A program made the translations under genes and the position numbers. DNA of 64,000 nt from Lewinella sp. LCG006 (GTDB taxonomy: Bacteria; Bacteroidota; Bacteroidia; Chitinophagales; Saprospiraceae). Under the pieces are notes generated by a model. It had not been told where the DNA came from. It was given only the letters and a program-made list of their open reading frames with translations, and did not search any database. This document shows, piece by piece, positions 43,009 to 51,979 of the stretch (the first letter of the stretch is position 1; every line of letters begins with the position of its first letter). The DNA lies in the NCBI RefSeq assembly GCF_040784935.1, contig NZ_CP160680.1:5933802-5997801 (forward strand), read 5' to 3'.

Positions 43009-44379
43009 ATGGATAAAAGCATACTCGCTTTGGTTATTATCTTGACCACCAATTTCCTTGCTGCTCAAGATGCTACCCCTCCCGTTTTGAATCCTTTAAT
43101 GTATAAGATTGCTGAAGCTGCCTCACCTGCCCGCTTGGAAGCTGATATCCGTACATTGGTCAATTTTGGTACCCGCCACACCTTAAGTGATACCCTTTCT
43201 GAAACGCGGGGGATCGGAGCCGCGCGCCGTTGGATCAAAGCAAGTTTCGATAAAATCAGTACAGATTGTGATGATTGTCTTCAAGTGGAATACCAAAGAA
43301 CACTGGTGCCAGCGGCAGATAATCGCCGTATTCCTGAGGACACCTGGGTCGTCAATGTAATGGCGATCCAAAAAGGAACGCGCTACCCCAACCGTTACGT
43401 CATCATGAGCGGGGATATTGATTCTCGCGTGAGTGATCCCTTGAATGGTACGGATGATTCTCCCGGTGCCAATGACAATGCCAGTGGTATGGCCGGGGTG
43501 ATTGAAGCTGCCAGAGTGCTTTCAAAATACGAATTCCCGGTCTCAATTATTTATGTGGGACTTTCTGGCGAGGAGCAAGGTCTTTTTGGAGGGCAGCATC
43601 TGGCACAAAAAGCCCTTGATGAAGGATGGGAAATTCTCGGCGTCCTCAACAATGACATGATTGGTAATATTGAAGGTATCGATGGCGTCATTGACAATAC
43701 GACATTTCGGGTTTTCAGTGAACCCACACCTCCTAATGAGACCGAGCAAGAGCGGATCTGGCGTCGTTTTTATGGTGGTGAAGTCGACGGGCCATCACGC
43801 CAATTGGCAAGGTATATCGACAAAATGACCGAGCAGTTTTTTACCAACCTTGACGCCATTATGATCTATCGTCTGGATCGCTTTGGCAGAGGAGGTCACC
43901 ATCGCCCCTTCAACGACCTGGGCTTCCCGGGGGTGCGCATCATGGAAACCCACGAAAATTACAACCGCCAACACCAGGATTTAAGGACCGAAGACGGAAT
44001 AGCCTACGGTGATGTGATAGAAGGTGTGAATTTTGAATATGCCGCGAAATTGACGGGCGTCAATATGGTCACCCTCGCCTCGCTGGCAAGCGCCCCGCCA
44101 GCTCCAGAAGGTTTGATGATTGGCGGAGCAGTACAACCTTCGACGCTACTCGAATGGAATGCCAGTGAAGATCCTGATTTGGCCGGGTACGTTGTCTACT
44201 GGAGAGATACAACCGCTCCCCAATGGCAACATGCACGCTATTTTCCGGCGAATACAACGGCGGTAGAACTCACCGGCATCGTGATTGATAACTATCTCTT
44301 CGGAGTAGCCAGCATTGGAAAAAATGGCGATCAAAGCTTGGTCTCCTATCCACGTACGTTGATTCCAAGGCGACGATAA
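43009..44379 (+). CDS. M28-type peptidase with C-terminal fibronectin-III-like domain
   Basis: The 456-residue protein has a signal peptide (ILALVIILTTNFLAAQ) and an M28 aminopeptidase-like core: SGDIDSR at residues 133-139, PGANDNASG (Asp155), GEEQGLFG (Glu187/188), NNDMIG (Asp215) and a downstream GRGGHHRPF histidine. At the first metal-ligand position, where M28 enzymes usually have His in GHYDS, this protein has Asp135. The C-terminal 100 residues (PPAPEGLMIGGAV ... GYVVYWRD) form a fibronectin type III-like domain. There is no T9SS sorting domain. It is 41 bp upstream of the M14 peptidase gene. Confidence 0.85.
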   Translation: MDKSILALVIILTTNFLAAQDATPPVLNPLMYKIAEAASPARLEADIRTLVNFGTRHTLSDTLSETRGIGAARRWIKASFDKISTDCDDCLQVEYQRTLVPAADNRRIPEDTWVVNVMAIQKGTRYPNRYVIMSGDIDSRVSDPLNGTDDSPGANDNASGMAGVIEAARVLSKYEFPVSIIYVGLSGEEQGLFGGQHLAQKALDEGWEILGVLNNDMIGNIEGIDGVIDNTTFRVFSEPTPPNETEQERIWRRFYGGEVDGPSRQLARYIDKMTEQFFTNLDAIMIYRLDRFGRGGHHRPFNDLGFPGVRIMETHENYNRQHQDLRTEDGIAYGDVIEGVNFEYAAKLTGVNMVTLASLASAPPAPEGLMIGGAVQPSTLLEWNASEDPDLAGYVVYWRDTTAPQWQHARYFPANTTAVELTGIVIDNYLFGVASIGKNGDQSLVSYPRTLIPRRR

Positions 44380-44420
44380 TTACAAACACCTTCTCGTTAA
44401 CCTAGCAAGTAATTAAGGGT

Positions 44421-47063
44421 ATGAAACGTTTCTTATTAATACTATTCTGCTTAATTCCTTTACTAAACTACAGCCAGCAGGTAGACCTGGTTCCAGCACG
44501 GTTCCCTTTTGAAGAGACACTGGAATACAATCCTGGTATCCAGTCGCCAGCCGATTTTCTGGGATATGAGTTAGGCGAACGATTTACCGAATACCATCGC
44601 TCAGTGGCTTATTTCAAATACCTGGCAAGCCAATCCGATCGGATCACGCTCCAGCAATATGGAGAAACGTACGAGCAACGGCCTCTGATTAATTTGGTAA
44701 TAAGCAGTCCTGAAAACCATGCCCGCATGGAGACCTTGCGCGAGCGGCACCTGAAGTTAATGGATGCTAATTTCGCCGCCAGTGAAGAAGGTAAGAAGGT
44801 CATCGCCAATGACCCGGTATTCACTTCGTTTAGCTATAACATTCACGGTAATGAGGCTTCCTCTACCGAAGCAGCAATGCAAGTAGCTTATCGCCTGGCG
44901 GCAGTCAATGACAAGGAAACGGCCCAGGTTTTGGCAAAAAGCGTCATCCTGATGTTCGTCTGCATCAACCCCGATGGCCGCGACCGATACGTCTACTGGA
45001 TCAATGGTGCTGGCCGCCAGCAACCGGGTATCAATCCCAATGATTTTGAACATTTCGCTCCCTGGCCAAATGGCCGAACCAATCATTATTGGTTTGATTT
45101 GAATAGAGACTGGATCTGGGGTGTGCACCCAGAGTCGCGTGGGCATACTGCCGAGTACCAACGTTGGATGCCTCAGGTTCACGTAGATTACCATGAGCAA
45201 GGCTATAATTCCAATTATTTCACCGCTCCGGGCGCAACCCCACGCAACCTGCTTTTGCCGGACAGTTACGAAGCTTGGAGTGATACCTTTGGTCGTGCCA
45301 ATATTGCGGCTTTTGATGAAGAAGGCCTGATGTATTTTACCCGTGATCGTTTTGACTTTTTCTACCCAGGCTACGGTTCGTCGTATCCTAGCGTGATGGG
45401 CGCAATAGGGATGCTTACGGAGCAAGGAGGAATCGGTGCTGGCCGAGCGATTACTACCGACGATGGTTATATTCTCACATTCAGACAACGCATCTTTGAT
45501 CATTACACGACTTCATTGGCAACGATCAAGAAGGCTGCCGCTCGCCGACAAGCTTTACTGGAATACAGCGTTGCAGCATGGAATCCTAAAAACGCCAAGT
45601 CTCCCCATCAAAGTTTTGTGATTCGCAACGAAGAAGGTGGTTTTTTGGAAGACTTCCTCCGTGTATTAGAGCGTCAGGGTGTTGTCGTCGAACAAGCAAC
45701 CAGTGATTTTCGTCTTGACAATTGCCTGGATTACCGTACAGGAAAAAGGGAGACGGCACAGTTTTCCAAAGGTGATTATATTATTTCTGCTCAGCAGCCT
45801 CGCCACCTGCTTGTACACAGTATGCTCGACCGAAATCTTGCGATTGAAGATTCTGTGATGTACGACATGGCTACATGGTCGGCTCCTCTGGCCTATAACC
45901 TGGAAGCTTACTCAAGCACACTCTCACCTAAAGTGGCAAGCACCAAAGTAACTAAACTAGACCGGAACGGGAGTGTGGATATTTCTTCCTTAGCGGATAA
46001 ACCGGTTTATGCTTATTTGATTGATTGGCAGCAGCGGTGGGCACCGAAAGCCTTAGCAGAATTATGGGAGAAAGGCTACAGGGTACGTTCGGCAGTTGCG
46101 CCTTTTTCTAATGGTGATGAAGCCTACTCGGCAGGAACACTGATCGTTTTGCGAGGGCGAAACCTGGAAAAGGAAGGCGATTTATCTACGGATATGAATA
46201 GTATTGCTGCGAGTTGTGGTGTGAAGATCAAAGCCTTGCCCACGGGGCGCATGAGCGATGGCTTTGACCTGGCTTCCAGCAGGAACCGCCCCGTAGATAA
46301 GCCACGCGTAGCCATGCTGGTAGAACCACCTTTTGATACCTACACTAGTGGGCAGGTTTATTTTCTTTTTGATCAGGAGACAGCTTTCCCTATTGATCGA
46401 ATCCGTACTTCTGTTTTTGCTCAGACCAGTTTGCCGAAATTTGGCGAGCGCTATGGTTATGCTGATATCAACGATTACGATGTACTCATTTTGCCCGATG
46501 CCAGTGATCTACACCGTATTTTCTGGCAAGAACAACGCATGGAAATAAATCAGTGGCTGGAACGCGGAGGTACATTAATCGCAATGGAAGAAGCAGCTAG
46601 CTACTTTACGACAGAAGGAAAATTTGGCAAGCTGGAAATGGTGAAAAATTCACCAGACACGAGTAGTGCTGCCAAGTACCTTACCTACGCTGAACAAGAG
46701 GAGTACCGAGGCCTCAGACGTATTCCTGGTTCAGCACTACGTACCAAGATGGATATCACTCACCCTCTCGCTTTTGGGGTAAAGCCCGAAGTTTTTGGTT
46801 TGAAGCTGAATACTTATGCATTGGAGCCTGTAGTGGGGTTGGAATCGGTAGGTACTTATCATGCCACTTCTAAGGAATTACTTACGGCAGGCTATGCTTC
46901 CACTGCAAACCTGGAGCGCCTGGCTGGAAAAACTTTCGCAGGTGTACAGCGCATCGGTAAGGGTAAAGTGGTTTATTTATTTGATAATCCACACTACCGA
47001 ATGTTCTGGCGTGGCCACAGTAGGATGATGCAAAATGCAGCTTTCCTATTGCCCGGCTTTTAG
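44421..47063 (+). CDS. Large M14-family zinc carboxypeptidase
   Basis: The 880-residue exported protein has a signal peptide (FLLILFCLIPLLNYSQ) and an M14 catalytic domain with the zinc motif HGNE (His142, Glu145) in YNIHGNEASSTEAAMQVA, the NPDGRDRYVYW and FDLNRDWIW substrate segments, and the third ligand in HVDYHEQG near residue 257. The C-terminal half (from about 480) is an extra beta/glutamine-amidotransferase-like region (VLILPDASDLHR) common in Bacteroidota M14 proteins. It probably acts in the periplasm or outside on peptides. Likely cotranscribed with the M28 gene. Confidence 0.88.
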   Translation: MKRFLLILFCLIPLLNYSQQVDLVPARFPFEETLEYNPGIQSPADFLGYELGERFTEYHRSVAYFKYLASQSDRITLQQYGETYEQRPLINLVISSPENHARMETLRERHLKLMDANFAASEEGKKVIANDPVFTSFSYNIHGNEASSTEAAMQVAYRLAAVNDKETAQVLAKSVILMFVCINPDGRDRYVYWINGAGRQQPGINPNDFEHFAPWPNGRTNHYWFDLNRDWIWGVHPESRGHTAEYQRWMPQVHVDYHEQGYNSNYFTAPGATPRNLLLPDSYEAWSDTFGRANIAAFDEEGLMYFTRDRFDFFYPGYGSSYPSVMGAIGMLTEQGGIGAGRAITTDDGYILTFRQRIFDHYTTSLATIKKAAARRQALLEYSVAAWNPKNAKSPHQSFVIRNEEGGFLEDFLRVLERQGVVVEQATSDFRLDNCLDYRTGKRETAQFSKGDYIISAQQPRHLLVHSMLDRNLAIEDSVMYDMATWSAPLAYNLEAYSSTLSPKVASTKVTKLDRNGSVDISSLADKPVYAYLIDWQQRWAPKALAELWEKGYRVRSAVAPFSNGDEAYSAGTLIVLRGRNLEKEGDLSTDMNSIAASCGVKIKALPTGRMSDGFDLASSRNRPVDKPRVAMLVEPPFDTYTSGQVYFLFDQETAFPIDRIRTSVFAQTSLPKFGERYGYADINDYDVLILPDASDLHRIFWQEQRMEINQWLERGGTLIAMEEAASYFTTEGKFGKLEMVKNSPDTSSAAKYLTYAEQEEYRGLRRIPGSALRTKMDITHPLAFGVKPEVFGLKLNTYALEPVVGLESVGTYHATSKELLTAGYASTANLERLAGKTFAGVQRIGKGKVVYLFDNPHYRMFWRGHSRMMQNAAFLLPGF

Positions 47064-47099
47064 ATAAACTTTAAGGAAGTTTTCAAAGAAATAGAGCTT

Positions 47100-47522
47100 A
47101 TGGCGACCAAAAATTTCGGAGCAATAATGGATCGAACCCTCAAGTTGATCCGTCAAAACTATCTGCAAGCTTTTCGAGATCAACAGGCTGATATCACTAC
47201 AGAACAGTGGGTCTTGTTGGATCGCTTGGCCGAAGGTGATGGGATATCCCAAACCGATTTAGCCAATGACAGTTTTAAAAATGCACCTACGGTTTCGCGA
47301 ATCATCACCTTACTCGCCAAGAAGAAACTGATACGCAAGAAACAATCCTCCGAGGATCGTCGCCAGTATTTAATCTACCTTACTAAAGAAGGAAGGCAGC
47401 TTCATGAAAACGTTTTGCCTTCCGTTTTGGCATTACGCACCCAAGGCTGGCAACATTTGTCAGAAAAAGACTACAAAGACTTCGTCCGAATCATGGATCA
47501 AATAGGGGAGAACTTTAGTTAA
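47100..47522 (+). CDS. MarR-family transcriptional regulator
   Basis: The 140-residue protein has the winged helix-turn-helix of MarR regulators: TEQWVLLDRLAEGDGISQTDLA, APTVSRIITLLAKKKLI and the wing KQSSEDRRQYLIYLT, followed by a dimerisation helix. The ligand and target are unknown. It lies 36 bp behind the M14 gene and converges with tesA. Confidence 0.9.
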   Translation: MATKNFGAIMDRTLKLIRQNYLQAFRDQQADITTEQWVLLDRLAEGDGISQTDLANDSFKNAPTVSRIITLLAKKKLIRKKQSSEDRRQYLIYLTKEGRQLHENVLPSVLALRTQGWQHLSEKDYKDFVRIMDQIGENFS

Positions 47523-47529
47523 CTTTTAT

Positions 47530-48249
47530 CTACGAAGGATTTTTCACTAGTAATGGTTCGAGGACTTTTAGCACATTACTGGCTACGATCTCTTGGCCTT
47601 CTTTGTTGGGGTGAATACGATCGGGAAGATTTAAACGCTCAATACCACCTACATCGGCCAACAGGAATGGGATGAGTGTAATGTCTTTCTCACGAGCCAA
47701 GTCCCGGTAAATCTTTCGGAATTCTTGGGTATAATCATTTCCCATATTTGGGGGAGCTTCCATACCTGCCAAAACCAATTTTACATCAGGATACTTGTTA
47801 CGGACCGCGTCGAGAATGGCGGCCAGGTTTTCTCTGGTAACCTCCAGATCAAAACCTCTTAATACATCGTTACCTCCAAGTTCCAAAACAAAAATATCCA
47901 TAGACTGTTCCATGACCCAATCAATCCGATTGCGGCCACCAGCAGTGGTTTCTCCACTTAGTCCAGCGTTGATGACTTCGTAATGATAGCCCATAGCATC
48001 CAGCCTGCGTTGTATAATTGACGGAAAAGAAAATTGTTCGTCCAAGCCATAACCAGCAGTAAGGCTATTGCCAAAAAACACAATTCTAGGTCGGTTTTTT
48101 TGTTGAGGAGTGTCGTTGTCTTGAGCGGAAGAAACCTCTTCTGTGAGCTCTTTTTCGCCAGCGGCAACTTGGGATTCACTTTGTCCACAATTGCTGAGGA
48201 GTAGCAAGCTTGCAAAAAGAGACGCTATTAGAATGCTTCGTTTGGCCAT
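47530..48249 (-). CDS. tesA: SGNH/GDSL esterase (TesA-like arylesterase) lipoprotein
   Basis: The 239-residue protein has a lipoprotein signal (ASLLLLSNC) and a disordered linker, then an SGNH hydrolase domain: IVFFGNSLTAGYGL (block I serine), INAGLSGETTAGG (block II), ELGGNDVLRG (block III) and RIHPNKEGQ (catalytic His). E. coli TesA is a periplasmic thioesterase/lysophospholipase of the same fold. It is divergent from the ybbA-like ATPase gene, the same arrangement as in E. coli. Confidence 0.88.
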   Translation of the reverse strand: MAKRSILIASLFASLLLLSNCGQSESQVAAGEKELTEEVSSAQDNDTPQQKNRPRIVFFGNSLTAGYGLDEQFSFPSIIQRRLDAMGYHYEVINAGLSGETTAGGRNRIDWVMEQSMDIFVLELGGNDVLRGFDLEVTRENLAAILDAVRNKYPDVKLVLAGMEAPPNMGNDYTQEFRKIYRDLAREKDITLIPFLLADVGGIERLNLPDRIHPNKEGQEIVASNVLKVLEPLLVKNPS

Positions 48250-48452
48250 GTTTTTTTGTTTTAGCGAGTGTTAGTCGACCCCGGAGTAGAATTCATCCAG
48301 TAATTTGCCTTTTTTTATCGATTATCAGTGTTCTTGTACATCCAATTCACCTTAAGGCTGTTATTAATGATCAAGATTCAATCACTGTAAGCCGGGTAAA
48401 AGTAATACCAAACTTACTCAACGAGCCTGCACCCAATAAAGTTTATTCTTCT

Positions 48453-49145
48453 ATGTCTACAATTCTTGCTGTCGAGCAATTGAGCCAGACCTACCGGTCT
48501 GGTGACCGATCCTTAACTGTTTTACAAGATGTTTCTTTTTCCATAGCCGCTGGCGAGAGCCTTGCCATAGTAGGTCCCTCTGGTAGTGGCAAGACCACCT
48601 TATTGGGGCTTTGTGCCGGCCTGGACCGGGCAGGCGAGGGTAAAGTTATTCTTTGTGATGCACTACTCAATACCCTCGACGAAGATGCCCGCGCTGCCGT
48701 ACGCAACCAATATGTAGGTTTTATTTTCCAAAATTTTCAACTTATTCCTACCCTTACCGCTCTAGAGAATGTAATGATTCCAGCAGAGTTGAACGGTAAA
48801 AAGAATGCACAACAAAAAGCCAAAGCCTTGTTAAGCAAAGTGGGATTGGGTGATCGCATGGATCATTATCCTACCCAGCTGTCTGGAGGAGAGCAACAGC
48901 GGGTAGCACTTGCTCGAGCTTTCTGCAATGAACCTAAAATTTTGTTTGCTGACGAACCTACCGGCAATCTTGATGGTAGTACGGGACAAATGGTCGAAGA
49001 GCTTTTGTTTGAGCTCAATAAAGAAATGGGCACGACCTTGGTTATTGTTACCCATGATCCGGAACTTGCCGCTAAAACCCAGCGAATCATCCAACTCAAA
49101 GGTGGCCAAGTGGTTGCTGATACGTCCACTACCCAAAACGCCTAA
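48453..49145 (+). CDS. ybbA: YbbA-like ABC transporter ATP-binding protein
   Basis: The 230-residue ATPase has Walker [10 protein letters not shown], signature [20 protein letters not shown], Walker [15 protein letters not shown] and the switch His in VTHDPEL. I start it at ATG 48453 ([18 protein letters not shown]); the longer open frame from 48210 encodes no domain. It is 3 bp before the permease gene, and the pair next to a divergent tesA matches the ybbA-ybbP-tesA locus. It probably powers a MacB/LolCDE-type export step. Confidence 0.9.
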   Translation: MSTILAVEQLSQTYRSGDRSLTVLQDVSFSIAAGESLAIVGPSGSGKTTLLGLCAGLDRAGEGKVILCDALLNTLDEDARAAVRNQYVGFIFQNFQLIPTLTALENVMIPAELNGKKNAQQKAKALLSKVGLGDRMDHYPTQLSGGEQQRVALARAFCNEPKILFADEPTGNLDGSTGQMVEELLFELNKEMGTTLVIVTHDPELAAKTQRIIQLKGGQVVADTSTTQNA

Positions 49146-49148
49146 GTA

Positions 49149-51680
49149 ATGAGAGATTGGTCCTTTATTCGTCGACTTGCGTGGCGGGATTCCCGCAAAA
49201 ACCGAGGTCGACTAGTGCTTTTTATGTCTTCCATTATTTTGGGCATTGCTGCCTTGGTAGCCATAAATTCCTTCAACTATAACCTCCAACGAGACATTGA
49301 TGAACAAGCGGCTTCGCTGCTGGGAGCCGATCTGGTCGTAAGCGGTAATCGCCCAGTTAGTGAAGCATTAGACTCCATCTTAGCTACTTTGCCGGGAGAA
49401 GAGGCTTCCAAACTGGAACTCTTTTCTATGGCTTACTTCCCCCAAATTGAACACAGCCAGTTTATCCGCCTGCAAGGATTAGTGGGAAACTTTCCTTTTT
49501 ATGGCCAACTTAAAACAGCTCCGGCAGATGCCCGTAAGCAACTAACGGAAGGCAACTATGCCCTGGTTGATCGGGGCTTTATGGAGCAGTTTCAAGTAAA
49601 AACGGGGGATAGTATTCGTCTTGGATCCCAGGACTTCCTCATCGCAGGAGAACTTTTAAACGATTTTGCCAGTGCCAATGTCGCTGCTGGTTTTGCTCCT
49701 CCAGTATACATTTCTCAAGAAAATATGGAAGCTACCGGTCTGATTACGGCGGGTAGTTTGGTGAATTACAACTATTATTATAAGCTACCCAAAGACTACG
49801 ATATCGCGCAGTGGGTGGACAGCCAAGAGGAAGAATTCCGCAACGAAAGCCTCCGTTTGCAAACGGTACAAGGGCAAAAAGAAAACTTAAGTGATGCCTT
49901 TTCTGGGCTCAACTCCTTTTTAAACCTTGTAGCCCTAGTGTCTCTTTTACTAGGATGTATTGGGGTGGCTAGCAGTGTGTTGATCTATGTGAAAACAAAA
50001 ATTCCTTCTATTGCCGTGCTTAGGTGCTTAGGTATGAAGGGTAGCGATATTTTCTGGGTTTACTTACTCCAAATTCGTACCATCGGTGGGATAGGCGTCA
50101 TCTTGGGGGTCATTCTGGGCACGGTGGTGCAACTGGCATTACCGCAATTGTTTCAGGATTTCCTCCCGTTGGAAGTGACCACCGAGATTTCCTGGAAAGC
50201 AATTGCAGAGGGAGCTGTGATAGGAATGGTCATTACCATGTTGTTTGCGCTGGTGCCACTTTTACCGATCCGGCGAATTAGTCCGCTTAGGATATTGCGA
50301 GCTTCCTTCGAAGACGATGTCCAGGCTCGTGACTGGGTACAATGGGGCGTTTTTGGAGCGATAGGACTATCGCTACTGGCGTTTCTTTGGTATTTGACGA
50401 GGGACTTTGTTAGCGGATTAATGTTTACCCTTGGACTAGCTTTTTCTTTCTTGCTGTTATTTGCAGTGGCACGTTTGATCATTTGGGGAGTAAAACGCTT
50501 TTTCCCCAGACAATGGAGTTTTGTCTTTAGGCAAGGCTTAGCCAACTTGTTTCGCCCTAATAACCAAACGGTTACCTTATTGGTGTCAATCGGATTGGGA
50601 ACCGCTATTCTGACCACCTTGTTTATTGTACAAGGACTTCTACTTTCCAATGTACAGGAAATGGATGCGGGCAACCAGCCCAATGTGATACTTTACGGCA
50701 TCGAAAAAGAACAAATGGCTGGTTTGGAGCAATTGACAGCTGAGTTTGAGATGCCTATTGTGCAGCAAGTTCCTATCGTCACCATGCGGATGACGGGTTG
50801 GCAGGGGAAAACCAAAGCCGAATGGCTGGAAGATACAACTCGGCAGGCAGAGCGGTGGGCTTTCAATCGAGAGATTCGCGTTACTTTCAGAGATACCTTG
50901 GACGGTTTTGAAGAAGTGTTAGACGGAATCTTCCCTCGCCCGCGAGCGAGCAGTGGAGACTCTATCTATGTCTCATTGGAAGAAGGCTTCGCGGAATCTA
51001 TGCACGTAAAGGTCGGAGATGAGTTGAGCTTCAACGTTCAGGGAATGCCCTTGACCACTTACGTGGGAAGCATTCGCAAGGTTGATTTTACCAAAATGAG
51101 GACCCGCTTCTTTATTATTTTCCCAGAGAAAGTCTTGGAAAATGCGCCTCAATTCCAGGTTTTAGTGACCAAATCACCCAATCCTGAAACCACCTCAGCT
51201 TATCGAACAGCGGTGGTTAGAAAATTTGCCAATGTATCGGTAGTGGACCTTAGCTCTATTTTGGATGCACTGAGTGATATTCTCAAAAAAATCTCTTACG
51301 TCATTCAGTTCATGGCCATCTTTAGTATTCTCACCGGTTTTTTGGTATTAATCAGCTCTCTGCTCTTGAGCAAACTACAACGTATAAAGGAAAGTGTTCT
51401 GCTGCGTACCCTTGGTGCTAGTAGCAAGCAGCTCTTGAAAATAACAGCGACAGAATACGCACTTTTAGGCAGTCTGGCCGCAGCTACTGGCATTATCATT
51501 GCACTGGTAAGCAGTTGGTTACTGGCAACTTTCCAACTTGAGTTGACCTATTATGCACCCTGGTCTGCTATTGGCATAATATTCGTATTAGTGGTTGCTT
51601 TGATCGTCATTATTGGGCTGCTAAATAATAGAGAAGTCTTACGGAAAAGCCCACTAGAAGTGCTGAGGAGAGAGTCGTAA
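49149..51680 (+). CDS. ybbP: YbbP-like FtsX-family ABC permease
   Basis: The 843-residue inner-membrane protein has two FtsX-like permease units: an N-terminal helix with a periplasmic MacB-like domain (LLGADLVVSGNRPVSEALD), helices near residues 255-275, 310-335 and 355-380, helices near 400-455, a second periplasmic domain, and C-terminal helices near 730-760 and 775-835. Together with the preceding ATPase it forms a mechanotransmitting or lipoprotein/toxin-export-type ABC complex; the substrate is unknown. The stop of ybbA and the ATG are separated by 3 bp. Confidence 0.9.
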   Translation: MRDWSFIRRLAWRDSRKNRGRLVLFMSSIILGIAALVAINSFNYNLQRDIDEQAASLLGADLVVSGNRPVSEALDSILATLPGEEASKLELFSMAYFPQIEHSQFIRLQGLVGNFPFYGQLKTAPADARKQLTEGNYALVDRGFMEQFQVKTGDSIRLGSQDFLIAGELLNDFASANVAAGFAPPVYISQENMEATGLITAGSLVNYNYYYKLPKDYDIAQWVDSQEEEFRNESLRLQTVQGQKENLSDAFSGLNSFLNLVALVSLLLGCIGVASSVLIYVKTKIPSIAVLRCLGMKGSDIFWVYLLQIRTIGGIGVILGVILGTVVQLALPQLFQDFLPLEVTTEISWKAIAEGAVIGMVITMLFALVPLLPIRRISPLRILRASFEDDVQARDWVQWGVFGAIGLSLLAFLWYLTRDFVSGLMFTLGLAFSFLLLFAVARLIIWGVKRFFPRQWSFVFRQGLANLFRPNNQTVTLLVSIGLGTAILTTLFIVQGLLLSNVQEMDAGNQPNVILYGIEKEQMAGLEQLTAEFEMPIVQQVPIVTMRMTGWQGKTKAEWLEDTTRQAERWAFNREIRVTFRDTLDGFEEVLDGIFPRPRASSGDSIYVSLEEGFAESMHVKVGDELSFNVQGMPLTTYVGSIRKVDFTKMRTRFFIIFPEKVLENAPQFQVLVTKSPNPETTSAYRTAVVRKFANVSVVDLSSILDALSDILKKISYVIQFMAIFSILTGFLVLISSLLLSKLQRIKESVLLRTLGASSKQLLKITATEYALLGSLAAATGIIIALVSSWLLATFQLELTYYAPWSAIGIIFVLVVALIVIIGLLNNREVLRKSPLEVLRRES

Positions 51681-51979
51681 TAAAACAATTTTTATCAGGT
51701 GTGAATAAAACTGCCCCGGACATCCTTTCGGCGCCGGGGCAGACCACACACTATGAGAACACCCATTATATTTTGCGAACCGTTTCTATTTACGATCCTA
51801 TATTTATTTCCTAACTTTCACTATTATAGACGCTTTAAGTCGCCATTTGTATGCATCTTGAAATGTTATAATTATTAACACTCAATACAAGTGTTTGAAA
51901 ATCAAATACTTGTGGTTTTTTCATTAATATTAAAGTCGTATTTTTAACATTTGTCTGACAGAGATAGAATAAAGAGCCA
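51681..51979. other. Intergenic region between ybbP-like gene and dnaG
   Basis: The 299-bp gap contains a GC-rich hairpin at 51711-51742 (CTGCCCCGG with CCGGGGCAG), without a T-run on the plus strand, and a 41-codon frame (51753-51878) without recognised features. The dnaG leader is AT-rich. No RNA gene is seen. Confidence 0.5.

Noticed and set aside
48210-48452. N-terminal extension of the ybbA-like ATPase
   Set aside because: The extension crosses the divergent promoter region, encodes no domain and precedes a normal ABC ATPase start at 48453.
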